A stretch of 64,000 nucleotides of DNA from Undaria pinnatifida (GCA_012845835.1 JABAKD010000014.1:1076001-1140000), one strand, 5' to 3'; positions 31,699 to 41,279 are shown, numbered from the stretch's first letter. Notes: a model not told the origin generated them from the sequence alone. Numbers and translations are program-made.

Positions 31699-32113
31699 CG
31701 GGGTCAAGTTCACCGAGGGCGGTGGCGGTGGCTTTTCCCCTCCCTTTTTGATCTTCTTGTCCTTATTCTTCGGTTTATTCCGAGAGGACGACCAGAACCC
31801 CGCCCCCCCCTGATCCCCCCCTCCTCCTCCCCCTCCCCCCCCCCCCCCCCACCGCCTCCTCCACCACCTCCTCCACCGCTGCTAGCGCCACCCCCACCCC
31901 CGCCTCCTCCACCACCACCGCCTCCACCACCGTGGCTACTCCCCATGAACTGGCCGTGCTGGTTCTGATGGTGAGCTCCCCCCCCCCCCCCCTCCACCAC
32001 CACCACCACCACCACCCTGGTGGGGTGGCGGGATGGGGTGGTGCATGCTGCCCTGGTGGCGGTGTTGCTGAGCGGCTTCTTTGGCTGCCTTGGCCTTGCG
32101 CAATTCGCTCTCC
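31699..32113 (-). CDS. SIN3: SIN3 exon 7: His/Gln, poly-Gly and Lys-rich linker
   Basis: Begins (split Arg) ESELRKAKAAKEAAQQHRH, continues through Gly runs and AHHQNQHGQFMGSSH, and ends NKPKNKDKKIKKGGEK...SVNLTP before donor GTGAGC. Total length keeps the frame between its two neighbours, but inside it the plausible frame appears to shift out and back at C-runs near 31980-31992 and 31836-31850. The tail is a lysine-rich patch that could be nuclear-localising. No folded domain is recognised. Confidence 0.75.
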
Positions 32114-32134
32114 CTGGGTTGAAGGGCAGGGCAT

Positions 32135-32345
32135 GGAACAGCACGGGATGGGGTGGCATATGTGCAACAAGCCGATAAGACAACAAAATTGTGAAAAATA
32201 AGCATGAGCATTTCGTATACAAAAAAGGGATTACAAAACGGAACAGCACGGGATGGGGTGGCATATGTGCAACAAGCCGATAAGACAACAAAATTGTGAA
32301 AAATAAGCATGAGCATTTCGTATACAAAAAAGGGATTGCAAAACG
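32135..32345. repeat. Recent ~105-bp tandem duplication next to exon 7
   Basis: gaacagcacgggatggggtg through tatacaaaaaagggatt is present twice and almost identical. Lies just upstream of the exon 7 acceptor. Confidence 0.95.
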
Positions 32346-32384
32346 GGACGAGCGAACAAAAACTAACTGACAACCAAAAAAGTA

Positions 32385-32575
32385 AACCAAAGGGGTCAAC
32401 CAAAAAGGTCAACCAATAAGGCCAACCAAAACGGTCAACCAACACGGTCAACCAACACGATCAACCAAAAAGGCCAATCAAAACGGGCACTCAAAAGGCC
32501 AACCTAAACGGTCAGCTAAAAAGGCAAACCAAATTGGTCAACCAAAATGGTCAACCAAAACCGCCAGCTAAATGC
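32385..32575. repeat. ggtcaaccaaaa minisatellite
   Basis: Repeats of about 10-12 bp (ggtcaaccaaaac, aggccaaccaa). Similar aaacggccaaccaaa units recur at 32850-32935 and 34215-34385. Confidence 0.88.
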
Positions 32576-32724
32576 CCGATCAAAGCGACTAACACAAAGC
32601 CTCCAGTGCTCCAACCCGCGGCTTACCCGCTCTAGCAAACCCCTGCTAACGCGACGCAATCCGACACAAGCTCAATTCAAACGCTATCCAAACCTGAGCC
32701 AAACGCGATGCAAACTCGACAACG

Positions 32725-32815
32725 GTGCCTGGCAGCACGGATAAGCCTTTCCCGCGCTTGTTCCTAGACAGGGTCGGGCGAGAAGTACGTGAACTCCCGG
32801 GGGAGACAGGGGTCA
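32725..32815 (-). pseudogene. Copy of SIN3 exon 6 3' part, donor GT to GC
   Basis: About 90 bp closely match the end of exon 6 (proteins around FLPDPV...RERLNRAA). At the junction the donor GTAAGG is replaced by GCACCG. It lies in the intron downstream of exon 6. Confidence 0.85.
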
Positions 32816-32979
32816 ACGGCAACGACCAATGAAATAATAAAATGGCAAACCAAAACGGGCAACAAGAATGGCCAACCACAACGCCCAACAAAAGTGGCCC
32901 ACCAAAACAGCCAACCAAAACCTCAAACCAAACCCACTTCACGCGACGCAACTCCAAGCAAACACAGCCAGCACCTTAC

Positions 32980-33109
32980 CTGGCGGCACGGTTGAGCCTC
33001 TCCCGCGCTTGCTCTTGGACAGGGTCGGGCAAGAAGTACGTGAACTCTCGGAGGAGATCGGGGTGGTCCGCGAAGAGAGACGACACCTGCTCCAGTACGT
33101 CCTTGATAC
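32980..33109 (-). CDS. SIN3: SIN3 exon 6: second half of PAH2
   Basis: Encodes GIKDVLEQVSSLFADHPDLL, then REFTYFLPDPVQEQARERLN. The pattern of an LF...HPDLL...F..FLP motif is the PAH2 end. Enters in phase 1 and leaves in phase 2 with donor GTAAGG. A partial copy of its 3' two-thirds lies downstream at about 32.73-32.81 kb with the donor GT changed to GC. Confidence 0.95.
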
Positions 33110-33854
33110 CTAAAAATCAAAATACCGGTACGCACGTGCGCACGCGATCGGGCCAGGTGGGTTGTGCTGTGTTGTTGTTCTCACACCAACTCATCGCCAC
33201 AGTCCAGCCAACGCTCATATGACAAGCTTCAACAACTTTGGGGGTGAAGAGCACCCCAGGAAAACTAAAACTTCATGAAGAGTACTATATTCTCTACAAA
33301 AACGCGCGACCGGAATACCACGCAGCTTTGCAAATATGAGTATCGAGCCCTGAATGGTCCAACTCACATCTGACGTATTGGAAACAATTTCACAAGATAC
33401 TAAGCACAACTAGGGCGTTCCCGAATTCCAACCTCTGTTGGGTAACAATACTACTGAAAACAACGAAACATCGTGACCCAAGGCCTATCTGTACACACCA
33501 AAAAAACAGATTAGAAATTAACAAGATGGTAGGAAAACATATTTCTAGCCTCATTTTCTTTTTTTTTACGCTGATTCTTTGTGGGTTGGGTTGCCCTTGG
33601 ATTGTAACGTTCGACGGTTTCAGTACTAGTAATAGTATCACTACTAACACATTTTCCAATCCAACTCCTATCGGAACCATGTTGGATCTCGTAACAACGC
33701 TATTGAATTTTTGAACATTTGTGGTGTCTTGTGTTGCATTGTACCGGTTTTGTACAAAAAAGCTAAAACCTACCAGTACACCTCAGCTGTGAGATCGACC
33801 AAAAAGGGTTTTGATCCAAACTCTTGCATTGTATTGTAGTGAGTGTAGTGTGCT

Positions 33855-33915
33855 GTGTTGGGCTGGGCTGGGCTGGGCTGGGCTGGGCTGGGCTGGGCTG
33901 CGTTGTGTTGGGCTG
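33855..33915. repeat. GGGCT pentanucleotide repeat
   Basis: Ten consecutive tgggc/gggct units. Confidence 0.95.
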
Positions 33916-34418
33916 GGTTTGTGTATTTTCAATGCCGTGTTGTGCTGTACCGAACGCGCCCACGTCTCCACATCGTCCCGTCCCGTCGACATCAACCGAC
34001 ATCCCACAATCGTATATATGAAAAAAGTCATGCTCGCGTCTTACGAATTTTGAAAGTTTTTCACGGTGTAACCGCGTTTTTCGGTGATACCGTATGGTTG
34101 AATTTGGCATTTGGATTTTTCTTCCCAAGGCATTTTTCCCCCTGCAATGCGGAAGTCGTTCATTTTGTTTTCTTCTTACCTGAGACAAGCCTTATTTCCT
34201 GAACGGTTATAAGAAATAGTCCACCGAAACGACCAACCAAAATGGCCAGCCGAAACGGCCAACCAAACGGCCAGCCGAAAAGGCCAACCAAAACGACCAG
34301 CCGAAAACCAAAATGGTGCAAACTAGCTGTGTAGCCCACAAAAACGAGCCACCAAAAAGACGAACCAAAATGACCAACCAAAATGTCAATATCCACTTCC
34401 TTCCTTTCGTCCTTTTAC

Positions 34419-34539
34419 CTCTTTGCTCCTTCTGGTACGTGTGGAGGATCTCAAGGAACGCCTTGTACGTCTGAGGCTCGTGACTGAACCGCTTCTTGAT
34501 GGTAGTAACGTACGTAATCGCGTGGTCAAACTCCGCCGG
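34419..34539 (-). CDS. SIN3: SIN3 exon 5: first half of PAH2
   Basis: Encodes 40 residues plus one base: [18 protein letters not shown], then ...[19 protein letters not shown]. This matches the first two helices of PAH2, the domain that typically binds repressor peptides such as those of Mad/Mxd in animals. Acceptor CATCAG, donor GTAAAA, leaving phase 1. It joins exon 6 through a split Gly codon. Confidence 0.96.
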
Positions 34540-35177
34540 CTGATGGTGCAAACGAAACCAGCGAAGATGAAACCGACGAAAAAAAAAGCAAACAACGGCG
34601 ACGACCACAACGAAGACGAGAACGGCGGCGAAGCGACGGGCGGTGACGAACCGGTCAAAAGTCAGAGGTGACACGTCAAATGTCAAAAGTTGTCAAAAAA
34701 AATGAACGAATGCGTCAAAAAAGATACAGGGTACAAGCTTCAAGGCTCCCCTTTGGGGTGTGGTCATCTTATCGTTAAACCTCGGGAGTGTCTCAACCCA
34801 TCTTCAACTCCTAAAAGGTTTCTCCTTCAAACGCAAGTGTTTTGTCTCCATGTCGAGAGTGCGGTGCTAAAAGGGGTAAGTTGAAAAACGGGCAAAAACT
34901 ATTAAAAAAAATATATATATATCCGCCGCGCAAGTAACCCGACCGAAAAGTATCGTCCGACCAGCGCAGACGAAGTTATCGCTCAGTCTACCCAAACGCC
35001 TCCTTTCACGATACGTCACAACAATTCACAACCATCACAATTCATTTTTTTTATGCCCGTTTCATTGTATAACCTTACCATTTTCGCTCACAATCCTTCG
35101 CTAAATAGTTCACCAAAATCTTCCACAAGAGCTTTCACAATCTTCAGTAACCCTACTCTTCCACAACAAAAACTTAC
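34540..35177. other. SIN3 intron 4/5, nothing recognised
   Basis: AT-rich patch at 34900-34925 and several A-runs. I see no exon copy or repeat family. Confidence 0.5.
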
Positions 35178-35836
35178 CGGCTCGTTCGCCCGCGGCGGCA
35201 TGCCAAACCCGCCTTCGTGCCCGCCCGCTCCGTTTGCATTCGGTCCCGGTGGCACCACCCCCACCGCATGGGAGCCCACATTCCCCATCGGCATACCACC
35301 CGCCAAAACCGTGCCCCCTCCCCCCCCCCCCTCCTCCACCCCCACCGCCTCCCCCCCCCCCGCCACCCCCCCCCCCACCGCCTCCGCCTCCCATAGCTCC
35401 ACCCCCATCATGGCCACCCCCGCCCACACCTCCACCTCCCCCGCTAGGGCCGTCGCCGCTACCTTGAGATCCCCCCATGCCGTGCCCTCCTCCGCCCGCG
35501 TGCCCCCCGCCACCAGCAAGAGCTTCAACCATGTCATGCACCAGGGCGGGGTTGGAGGCGGCCGCCCCCCCCCCCCCCTGCACCACCACCCTGGTTGGAA
35601 ACCTCTTTGCTGCCGGAAGAAAACGCGCCTCCACCGCCGCCACCACCACCGCCTCCACCACCACCACCGCCACCACCACCACCAACAACAACACCGCCAC
35701 CGCCAACACCCCCGCCGCCACCACCAACAGCGTTGTTGTTGATGTTGCTGTTGCCATTGCCGCTGTTGTCGACGGCATCTTGAGGGATTTCGCCGCGGTT
35801 GATGGCCATCTGACGCTCATGTTCCCGGTTCATTTC
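35178..35836 (-). CDS. SIN3: SIN3 exon 4: Gly/Asn-rich linker between PAH1 and PAH2, frame slips
   Basis: Starts after TTTTTGCAG with EMNREHERQMAINRGEIPQD, then an Asn patch and long poly-Gly runs, and ends GMPPRANEP before donor GTAAGT. Both neighbouring joins are phase 0, yet the exon is 659 bp, not a multiple of 3. The plausible frame changes twice, once near the C-run at 35565-35580 and once in the C-runs at 35320-35390. Homopolymer length error in the assembly is the simplest cause; small introns inside or a real frameshift are alternatives. The linker has no recognisable domain. Confidence 0.75.
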
Positions 35837-36149
35837 CTGCAAAAATAATTATCGGTGGGGAGAGCGGATGGAAAAAACATACAGTACATAAAAAAAGTTG
35901 AGAATCGTCCATCGCGGCATTTTTGTCAACAATTGCCGTTGACAAAACGGTCGATTATCTTACTATTCTACCCTTAACGTCGAAGAGCTCGAATTGGCAA
36001 CGGTCAGGAAGGAATACGTTACCAAGCAGGAAAGCCTTCCCACTCCCTACATTACCAAAACGGTCGATTCTTGCTCACATGTTACCAATGTGTGGGCAAA
36101 AAACCTCCCTGCAATACCAGAATGGCTACTCAATGCTAACTTTTATGTC

Positions 36150-36700
36150 GGAAAGTTAACATTATACCTTGTAACCGTCGGGGGAGAAAAACGTGTTGAA
36201 GCCTAAACGCTACCATGAATGCCATTCCCGAACGGCAACTCACTTCGCGCCTAGAAAGTTCATTTGGTAACAGTTATGAAGGAGCGCCTGGTACCCCAAG
36301 CAGAAAAAAATGGAGAAAATTCTCCGTACATTACCGAAACGGCCATTAAAAATCATCAGAAGCCTCCGAACAATACCCAAACGTTAATTTCTTACCTCGA
36401 TGTCGGAAAGTTCTATCTTGTCACTGCTGGGAAGAAACGTGTCGAAGCCTACATATACCCTAATAGGAAAGCCTCATCACAATACCAAAACTGTAATTAT
36501 TTATATGTATGTAGGAAAGTTCTATCTTGTAACCGTCGGGAAGAAACGTGTTGAAGCCTGCCTACATATACCTTAACAGGAAAGCCTCCTCAGAATACGA
36601 AAACCACAACTATTTACCTCAATGTCGGAAAGGTTTATCTTGTAACCGTCGGGAAGGAAGGTGTTGGAGCCTACATGTACCCCAACAGGAAAGCCTCCTC
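36150..36700 (-). pseudogene. At least four copies of SIN3 exon 3 3' end and its donor region
   Basis: The string cttgtaaccgtcgggaagaa and its flanks (equivalent to PDGYKIEL plus the donor side) recur near 36170, 36417, 36527 and 36635, each followed by a related intron segment with aggaaagcctcctcacatta. Spacing is about 110 to 245 bp. All are in the intron downstream of exon 3. Confidence 0.85.
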
Positions 36701-37864
36701 ACATTACAGTGGGCGCTGCGGTTTAAGATAGCGGTGTGCCATACCGACGAAAACTATCTTAAACACGTAGCTCTCCTAAATCGGTTTAAGATATGTTTTA
36801 TCTTAAAGCGAGATTTTGGGTTGAAATAAACTTATCTATAACAGAACATTTGGGTTTTAGAGAGCCCGGGCCTGGGGTCAAGAGCGCTTAAAGGGCAGGA
36901 TGTTGCCGTTGTGCCTATTCGAAGTGTTGAAAGCGCATTTCGTATTGTTTACGCAATATTTACCGTGCGTTGGAGGGCCGACACGCAGCACGATCCTTCC
37001 TTGTTGCGTACTCGCGGAGTATATTAAAACAAAAGTAAATATAAAGAAGAAACATCTGCGTGAGATGAGCTCACCAGGCTACGTAGAGTATATTGTCGAA
37101 TGAATTGTTCTCTTTGGCAGGGTTATTCCAACATCATCTACACCCTGTAAGCAGCCAACATAACACAGAGAGAGGCGAAGCAGCATGGGCATCACTCACG
37201 GTACTACTGTACGTATTATTGTATCTCGGACGCAAAAAACAAGAAGCAGAAAACAACAAAAAACACAAGCTACAGCAGCAGTATTCCATTGAGAGCGACT
37301 CAAGCCTCCAACAAGGTGCCACCCCTCACTACCAGTGAACCTCACACACTTACACCCCTGAACCTCACACACCCACATCCCTGAACCAGACAGACATCCA
37401 TCCTATGCGTATGACAGCAGCTCTGCAACGTTACAAAAAGTCTGCCATGATAGTTTGCTTCGTTTTCCTCCACCCAAACTCCCTCATCCAAGCCAACTTC
37501 GCCTTGCGAAGATGGTACGACACCTCGGCCATGTTACACTTCTCTGCTTCACCCTCGAGGTCCCCAAACTGGCTAGCTACTTTCGTGTAGGGTGGTGGAC
37601 GCGGAGTGTCTACGGCCTGCTACTTGTCTCCCGCCCAAGAGTCGGCATCGTCATCATCCGAGTCTAGGATTTGGTCGGCAAGGTTGTCAAGCGATTCGTC
37701 AAAAAGGTCTTCCTTCAAATCGTCTACCATCGCTTTAAGATATTCGATGTTCGGTTTAAGATAAGGTGTGCCAAGCCATTTTTGACTCTCTTAAACACGT
37801 GATTCTCTTAAACTAGGCTATCTTAAACCGCAACCCCCACTGTACCAAAACCGCAATTATTTAC

Positions 37865-37993
37865 CTCGATGTCGGAAAGCTCTATCTTGTAACCGTCGGG
37901 AAGAAACGTGTTGAAGCCAAGGATGAGCTTGTTATAACCGCGGAACAGGCTAGAAACGCGGCGAATCACTCCCGGCGTGTCGATCGCCATAGC
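37865..37993 (-). CDS. SIN3: SIN3 exon 3: PAH1 end
   Basis: Encodes 43 residues including [20 protein letters not shown] and [14 protein letters not shown], the last helices of PAH1 and its conserved GFNTFLP motif. Acceptor TTTAG, donor GTAAAT, phase 0 on both sides. It is the most heavily copied exon in the gene: its 5' part recurs upstream (38.1 and 38.45 kb) and its 3' part recurs at least four times downstream (36.15-36.70 kb). Confidence 0.96.
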
Positions 37994-38104
37994 CTAAAGT
38001 CAATAGATAAATTAAACAAGCAGGGGGGGGGGGGGTCATACAAGGAGGGGACGGCTTAGCACACAAACAAAAGCAACATATAGGGACGGGGGACGTACGC
38101 ATGG

Positions 38105-38182
38105 GCGGACAGACGGGTGAGCTTGCTATAACCGCGGAGCAGGCTAGAAACGCCGCGAATCACCCTCGGCGTGTCGATCGCC
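38105..38182 (-). pseudogene. Near-intact copy of SIN3 exon 3 5' part
   Basis: After CTATAG it reads AIDTPRVIRGVSSLLRGYSK, nearly the same as exon 3, then loses the GFNTFLP end. It sits in the intron upstream of exon 3 with an acceptor-like AG, but has no donor at the equivalent place. Confidence 0.85.
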
Positions 38183-38437
38183 TATAGCAAAAAAGAAACG
38201 ATGCCAGCATACCGGAGGGGGTGGGGGGAGTAATACAAGGGGGAAGGTGTAGTAATTTCATGCAAAGCCGTAGTAGTAAGATCATGTGGTATAGACCTTC
38301 ACACCCCTACAATGTCGGGATGGAGCATGCCGGGGTGTCACCGATCAGGCAAACATCGCGTGCACCACGCGCGAGCAAGGAGGGTTAACGGAAACATCAA
38401 TAGCGGGCGGGGACGGGGGGAGGGGGGGGGGAGTTTC

Positions 38438-38512
38438 TTGTAGGCGCAGAACAAGCCGGACACGCAGCAAAAATCGCCCTCGGCGTGTTGATCGTCACTT
38501 AGCCTACATGCA
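38438..38512 (-). pseudogene. More decayed copy of SIN3 exon 3 5' part
   Basis: The segment still aligns with exon 3 (INTPRAI for IDTPGVI) but has drifted much further than the copy at 38.1 kb. Located further from exon 3. Confidence 0.75.
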
Positions 38513-38943
38513 AAGATACCGGTACGCCACCCCAGTAAGAAGTCCAACAAAGAGGGAAAAGTGCTAGCTATGGCGGGGTCCATTCAATGAAACGTTGGAA
38601 GCATACAAATACAATGGGGGTCCCTCAGTAGTGCCGGTTCAGCAGTGCCGGTTGGCCGCAGTACTGCCTGCAAAATCGCTCGCCACACATGAAACCTTTG
38701 CTGAAGAAAATCGCTGGTTTCCTGGGAGGGACAAACGTCTTACAAAAACTAACCAAATAACAGATAGCCACCGCACAAGTAACCGGGCAAGTAACAACGA
38801 CCAGCCCACACCACTTTACAGCATAGCCTATACCCCTGGGCTGTGAGTTTCTCCATCGGGTGGATCTTTCTCTTTTCTAAAAATCAGTGCTCGAGAGCGG
38901 TCGTCGTGCTACACCAATCGCATCACGCGTCAGCTATCCTCAC

Positions 38944-39012
38944 CTTAAAATTTTTCATGATGTCGAGGAACTCATTGTAGATCTCTGGCTTGTCTCCGAA
39001 CTCGTTCTTCAC
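38944..39012 (-). CDS. SIN3: SIN3 exon 2: PAH1 middle
   Basis: Encodes 23 residues beginning VKNEFGDKPEIYNEFLDIM, the second part of PAH1. The acceptor is TGACAG and the donor GTGAGG, both phase 0, so it joins exon 1 as ...YLDQ-VKNEF... with no gap against the family. Two degraded copies of its 5' half and acceptor lie upstream at about 39.13-39.19 and 39.43-39.48 kb. Confidence 0.95.
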
Positions 39013-39129
39013 CTGTCACCATAAACAACAAAACCGGTGCCCACTGTCACCATATTTGAACAACTTGTGCAAGAACTCAAAACGATGTTGGGGTTTGGTA
39101 GTGAATCGTAAGGCGGTTTGCTTGGGCAT

Positions 39130-39190
39130 GAACCCGACTCCTCGTACATATCTGACTTGTCTCCGAACTCGTTCTTCACCTGTCACCACA
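39130..39190 (-). pseudogene. Copy of SIN3 exon 2 5' half with intact acceptor
   Basis: Reads VKNEFGDKSDMYEE after TGACAG, so the acceptor and 14 codons are preserved. No donor follows in register. Confidence 0.85.
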
Positions 39191-39429
39191 GTCAACAAAA
39201 TCGAGTGCCCAATGCCACAATACTTTTAACTATTAAAAAAAATGTGTTGTAAGGACGTTAGCTGTGAGTTCGACGAATCTAGGATCAGTACTCATCTTTG
39301 CAAGCTGCGTTGTTGGTACTTGTAGTATGCTACGTATGTGGGTGAGCTATTTGTTTATATACTCTGGCGAAAAAAACTCAATAGCAGGTATCAATTACTG
39401 GGGTTTTACATATCACAAGGCGGTTCACT

Positions 39430-39485
39430 CCTTGTAGATATCTAGCTTGCCGCCGAGCTCGTTCTTCACCCGTCACCACAAACAC
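39430..39485 (-). pseudogene. Decayed copy of SIN3 exon 2 5' half, acceptor lost
   Basis: Reads VKNELGGKLDIYKE then stop; the acceptor CAG has become CGG. It is the more distant of the two copies and the more changed. Confidence 0.82.
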
Positions 39486-39944
39486 CAAACATGGTGCCAA
39501 AACGTCAGGTTCGGGATGTTTTATTAAAATATTCGTTTTTTTTTATAATAACTACTTACGTCAGCAGTGAGTTCGACTGATTTAGGGTAGATACCCATCT
39601 TTGCAAGCTGCGTGATACAATGGCCGCTCGTGTTTACACATGTATTATTCGCTGAACATACACACACGCCTCCTGTGTCTGTACATGGTCCAACAACTCT
39701 TGCGTGTAGACGCGGTTTATACTGTATTGTAGGGCGGTTTGCTTGGTTACGAAAGCGCCGGTGCAGGGAGCGAGGACGCCTGTGCAGTGAAACAGTATTT
39801 CACTCTGTTTCTTTCGCTAAAAACAAAACAAAAGGTGTCCCAATGTTAGTATCACGATTCCCTATACCAGGTATCGTGCAAAGGACAACTCGATGACATG
39901 ATGAAGTTTGTGGTGGGCTATACACTTCCCCTACGGGATGCGGT

Positions 39945-40050
39945 CGCAATCCCGGGTGTCTTGACCCCTTTAGAGCCCCCGAATCCCTCCCAGCACTAAA
40001 CTCAAGGAAATTTGTCAAAAAAAAATTCCAGTTGCAAAGGCGTTAAGATG
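39945..40050 (+). repeat. Family B copy
   Basis: gacccctttagagcccccga through ttgcaaaggcgttaag. Confidence 0.82.
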
Positions 40051-40339
40051 AAAATGGGGACACACTCTTGTAAAAACTGAAAAAAAAAAGACAACCCACC
40101 GCGCAAGCAACCCGGCAAGCCACACCGACCGACCAGTGCAGACGAGTTTACAGCTCACCCGATAGTCTAGAGCGGCGGTCTCAATGTAATAGGAACTAGC
40201 ATAGCAGGATACTTGCTGTCGACAAGCTCTGCGCGCGCGTGTAAGGCGGGCGCCACAGGCAACTCGAAAACGGGTAGCTTTTGTTTGGCGCCTTCGGCGC
40301 AGTCAAAATTAGAAACTCGCATTCGGTCGAAAACACCTG

Positions 40340-40510
40340 TGCAGCAGTGGTCTCTTTATAGTGCCGGTTGGGTAGTGCCAGTTGCCCGCTATAGCGCCTG
40401 TGAAATCGCTTGGCACAGATAAGGACAACCAGTAGTGGCAATGTAGGGAGTAGTGCCGGTTGCCGCTATAATGCCGGTATTTCCCTCTATAGTGCACATG
40501 CCGGCTCCAT
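40340..40510. repeat. Family F copy
   Basis: Contains agtgccggttggg, gcgcctgtgaaatcgcttgg and agtgccggttgccgctataa. Confidence 0.8.
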
Positions 40511-40720
40511 AGAGGCATCACTGCTTTATGGGTTCAATTGCCTGGCACAGAGTAGCTGGCCTGAACGAGATAAAGAAGAGCGTCCAAAAGAACCCTGATC
40601 TCGAAAGATAAACAAATAAATGTACTATAAATACAGGCCCTCCCGTCATAGAGCACACCGCAAAAAAACTTACCTGGTACCTGGTAAGCTTAAAAACGCA
40701 GGACAAGCACCAGGCGTTTA

Positions 40721-40971
40721 ATTGCACGTACGGCAACGTTTTCAGATTTGCACGTAAACTCATTACGGCCCCTGTCGACCTCGAGAGCAGACCTCGATCC
40801 CCTCAAAGGGTTAGGGTTGGGGTTAGGGTTAGGGTTAGGGTCAGGTCTGGGGTCGGGTTGTCTGGGCGGCGCAACCGTCATTTTGTGCGGACCTGCACAC
40901 AGGGAGCCGTTATACATAAATCGCCATTGAATTTACGTGCAAATCTAAGAACCCTTGCACGTACGTGCAAC
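40721..40971. repeat. Inverted repeat enclosing a telomere-like TTAGGG tract
   Basis: Left arm 40721-40760 (gcacgtacg...cagatttgcacgtaaa) and right arm 40932-40971 (atttacgtgcaaatcta...gcacgtacgtgcaa) are imperfect reverse complements of about 40 bp. Between them, 40807-40850 has gggttagggttagggttagg with variants. Confidence 0.8.
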
Positions 40972-41190
40972 TTCGCGGGGGGCCCGGGACAAGCAAGACA
41001 TTGGACAGCTGAAACAAGCAATGGGACAGCTGCTATACTCAAGTTGGTGTAGGACACATCCTTTCCCAAATAAAACTCTAGCCTAAAGCCAACATCCCGG
41101 TTTCTCTCAGAGGACGTCACCAGCTTGCCTCGCCGGTCATGCTGCAGTTAAACGTGGAATGACGTAGGGGCATATTAGAGAATAGCTGAC

Positions 41191-41279
41191 CTGGTCCAGA
41201 TAAAGAAGAGCGTCTTCCACCCGTAGCTCACGCATGGTTGCTCCTTGTTCAGGGACTGAGCCCCCTTGTCCGCCTCGAT
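41191..41279 (-). CDS. SIN3: SIN3 exon 1 (of those seen): start of PAH1
   Basis: The frame reads MRELRVEDALLYLDQ at its end, the first helix of PAH1 in SIN3 proteins. The donor is GTCAGC, phase 0. An ATG lies at 41235-41233, but the frame stays open upstream as a Gly/Gln-rich stretch (RGGQGGSVPEQGAT) to a possible acceptor GTGCAG at 41280. I therefore think the real start codon is in an earlier exon that I could not identify. If translation did start at this ATG, PAH1 would begin almost at the N-terminus. Confidence 0.85.

Larger units (their letters stand above)
39500..41190. other. SIN3 intron 1/2: repeats and inverted repeat
   Basis: Holds family A-like fragments (gtcagcagtgagttcgactg, 39550-39615, and 39240-39310), family B at 39.95 kb, family F at 40.34 kb and the inverted repeat with TTAGGG units at 40.72-40.97 kb. 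Confidence 0.65.
2521..41279 (-). other. SIN3: SIN3-family co-repressor gene, 32 exons traced, 5' and 3' ends missing
   Basis: The SIN3 scaffold binds transcription factors through paired amphipathic helix (PAH) domains and binds class I histone deacetylases through its HDAC-interaction region, acting in the nucleus. I joined the exons by reading phase, GT donors, AG acceptors and order of family landmarks. PAH1, PAH2, PAH3, the CEDERFELD block of the HDAC-interaction region and the later RLHHVLCERL and LFSYDK blocks all occur in the expected order. About 1,690 codons are spread over 38.8 kb. 24 of 31 internal introns are phase 0. The Sin3 C-terminal domain is not seen and should lie beyond the left edge. 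The family assignment is secure; individual exon borders are predictions. Confidence 0.93.

Noticed and set aside
31618..31968. Plus-strand proline-rich frame
   Set aside because: Antisense shadow of SIN3 exon 7's Gly runs.
35053..35848. Plus-strand Pro/His/Ala/Thr-rich frames
   Set aside because: Antisense shadow of SIN3 exon 4.
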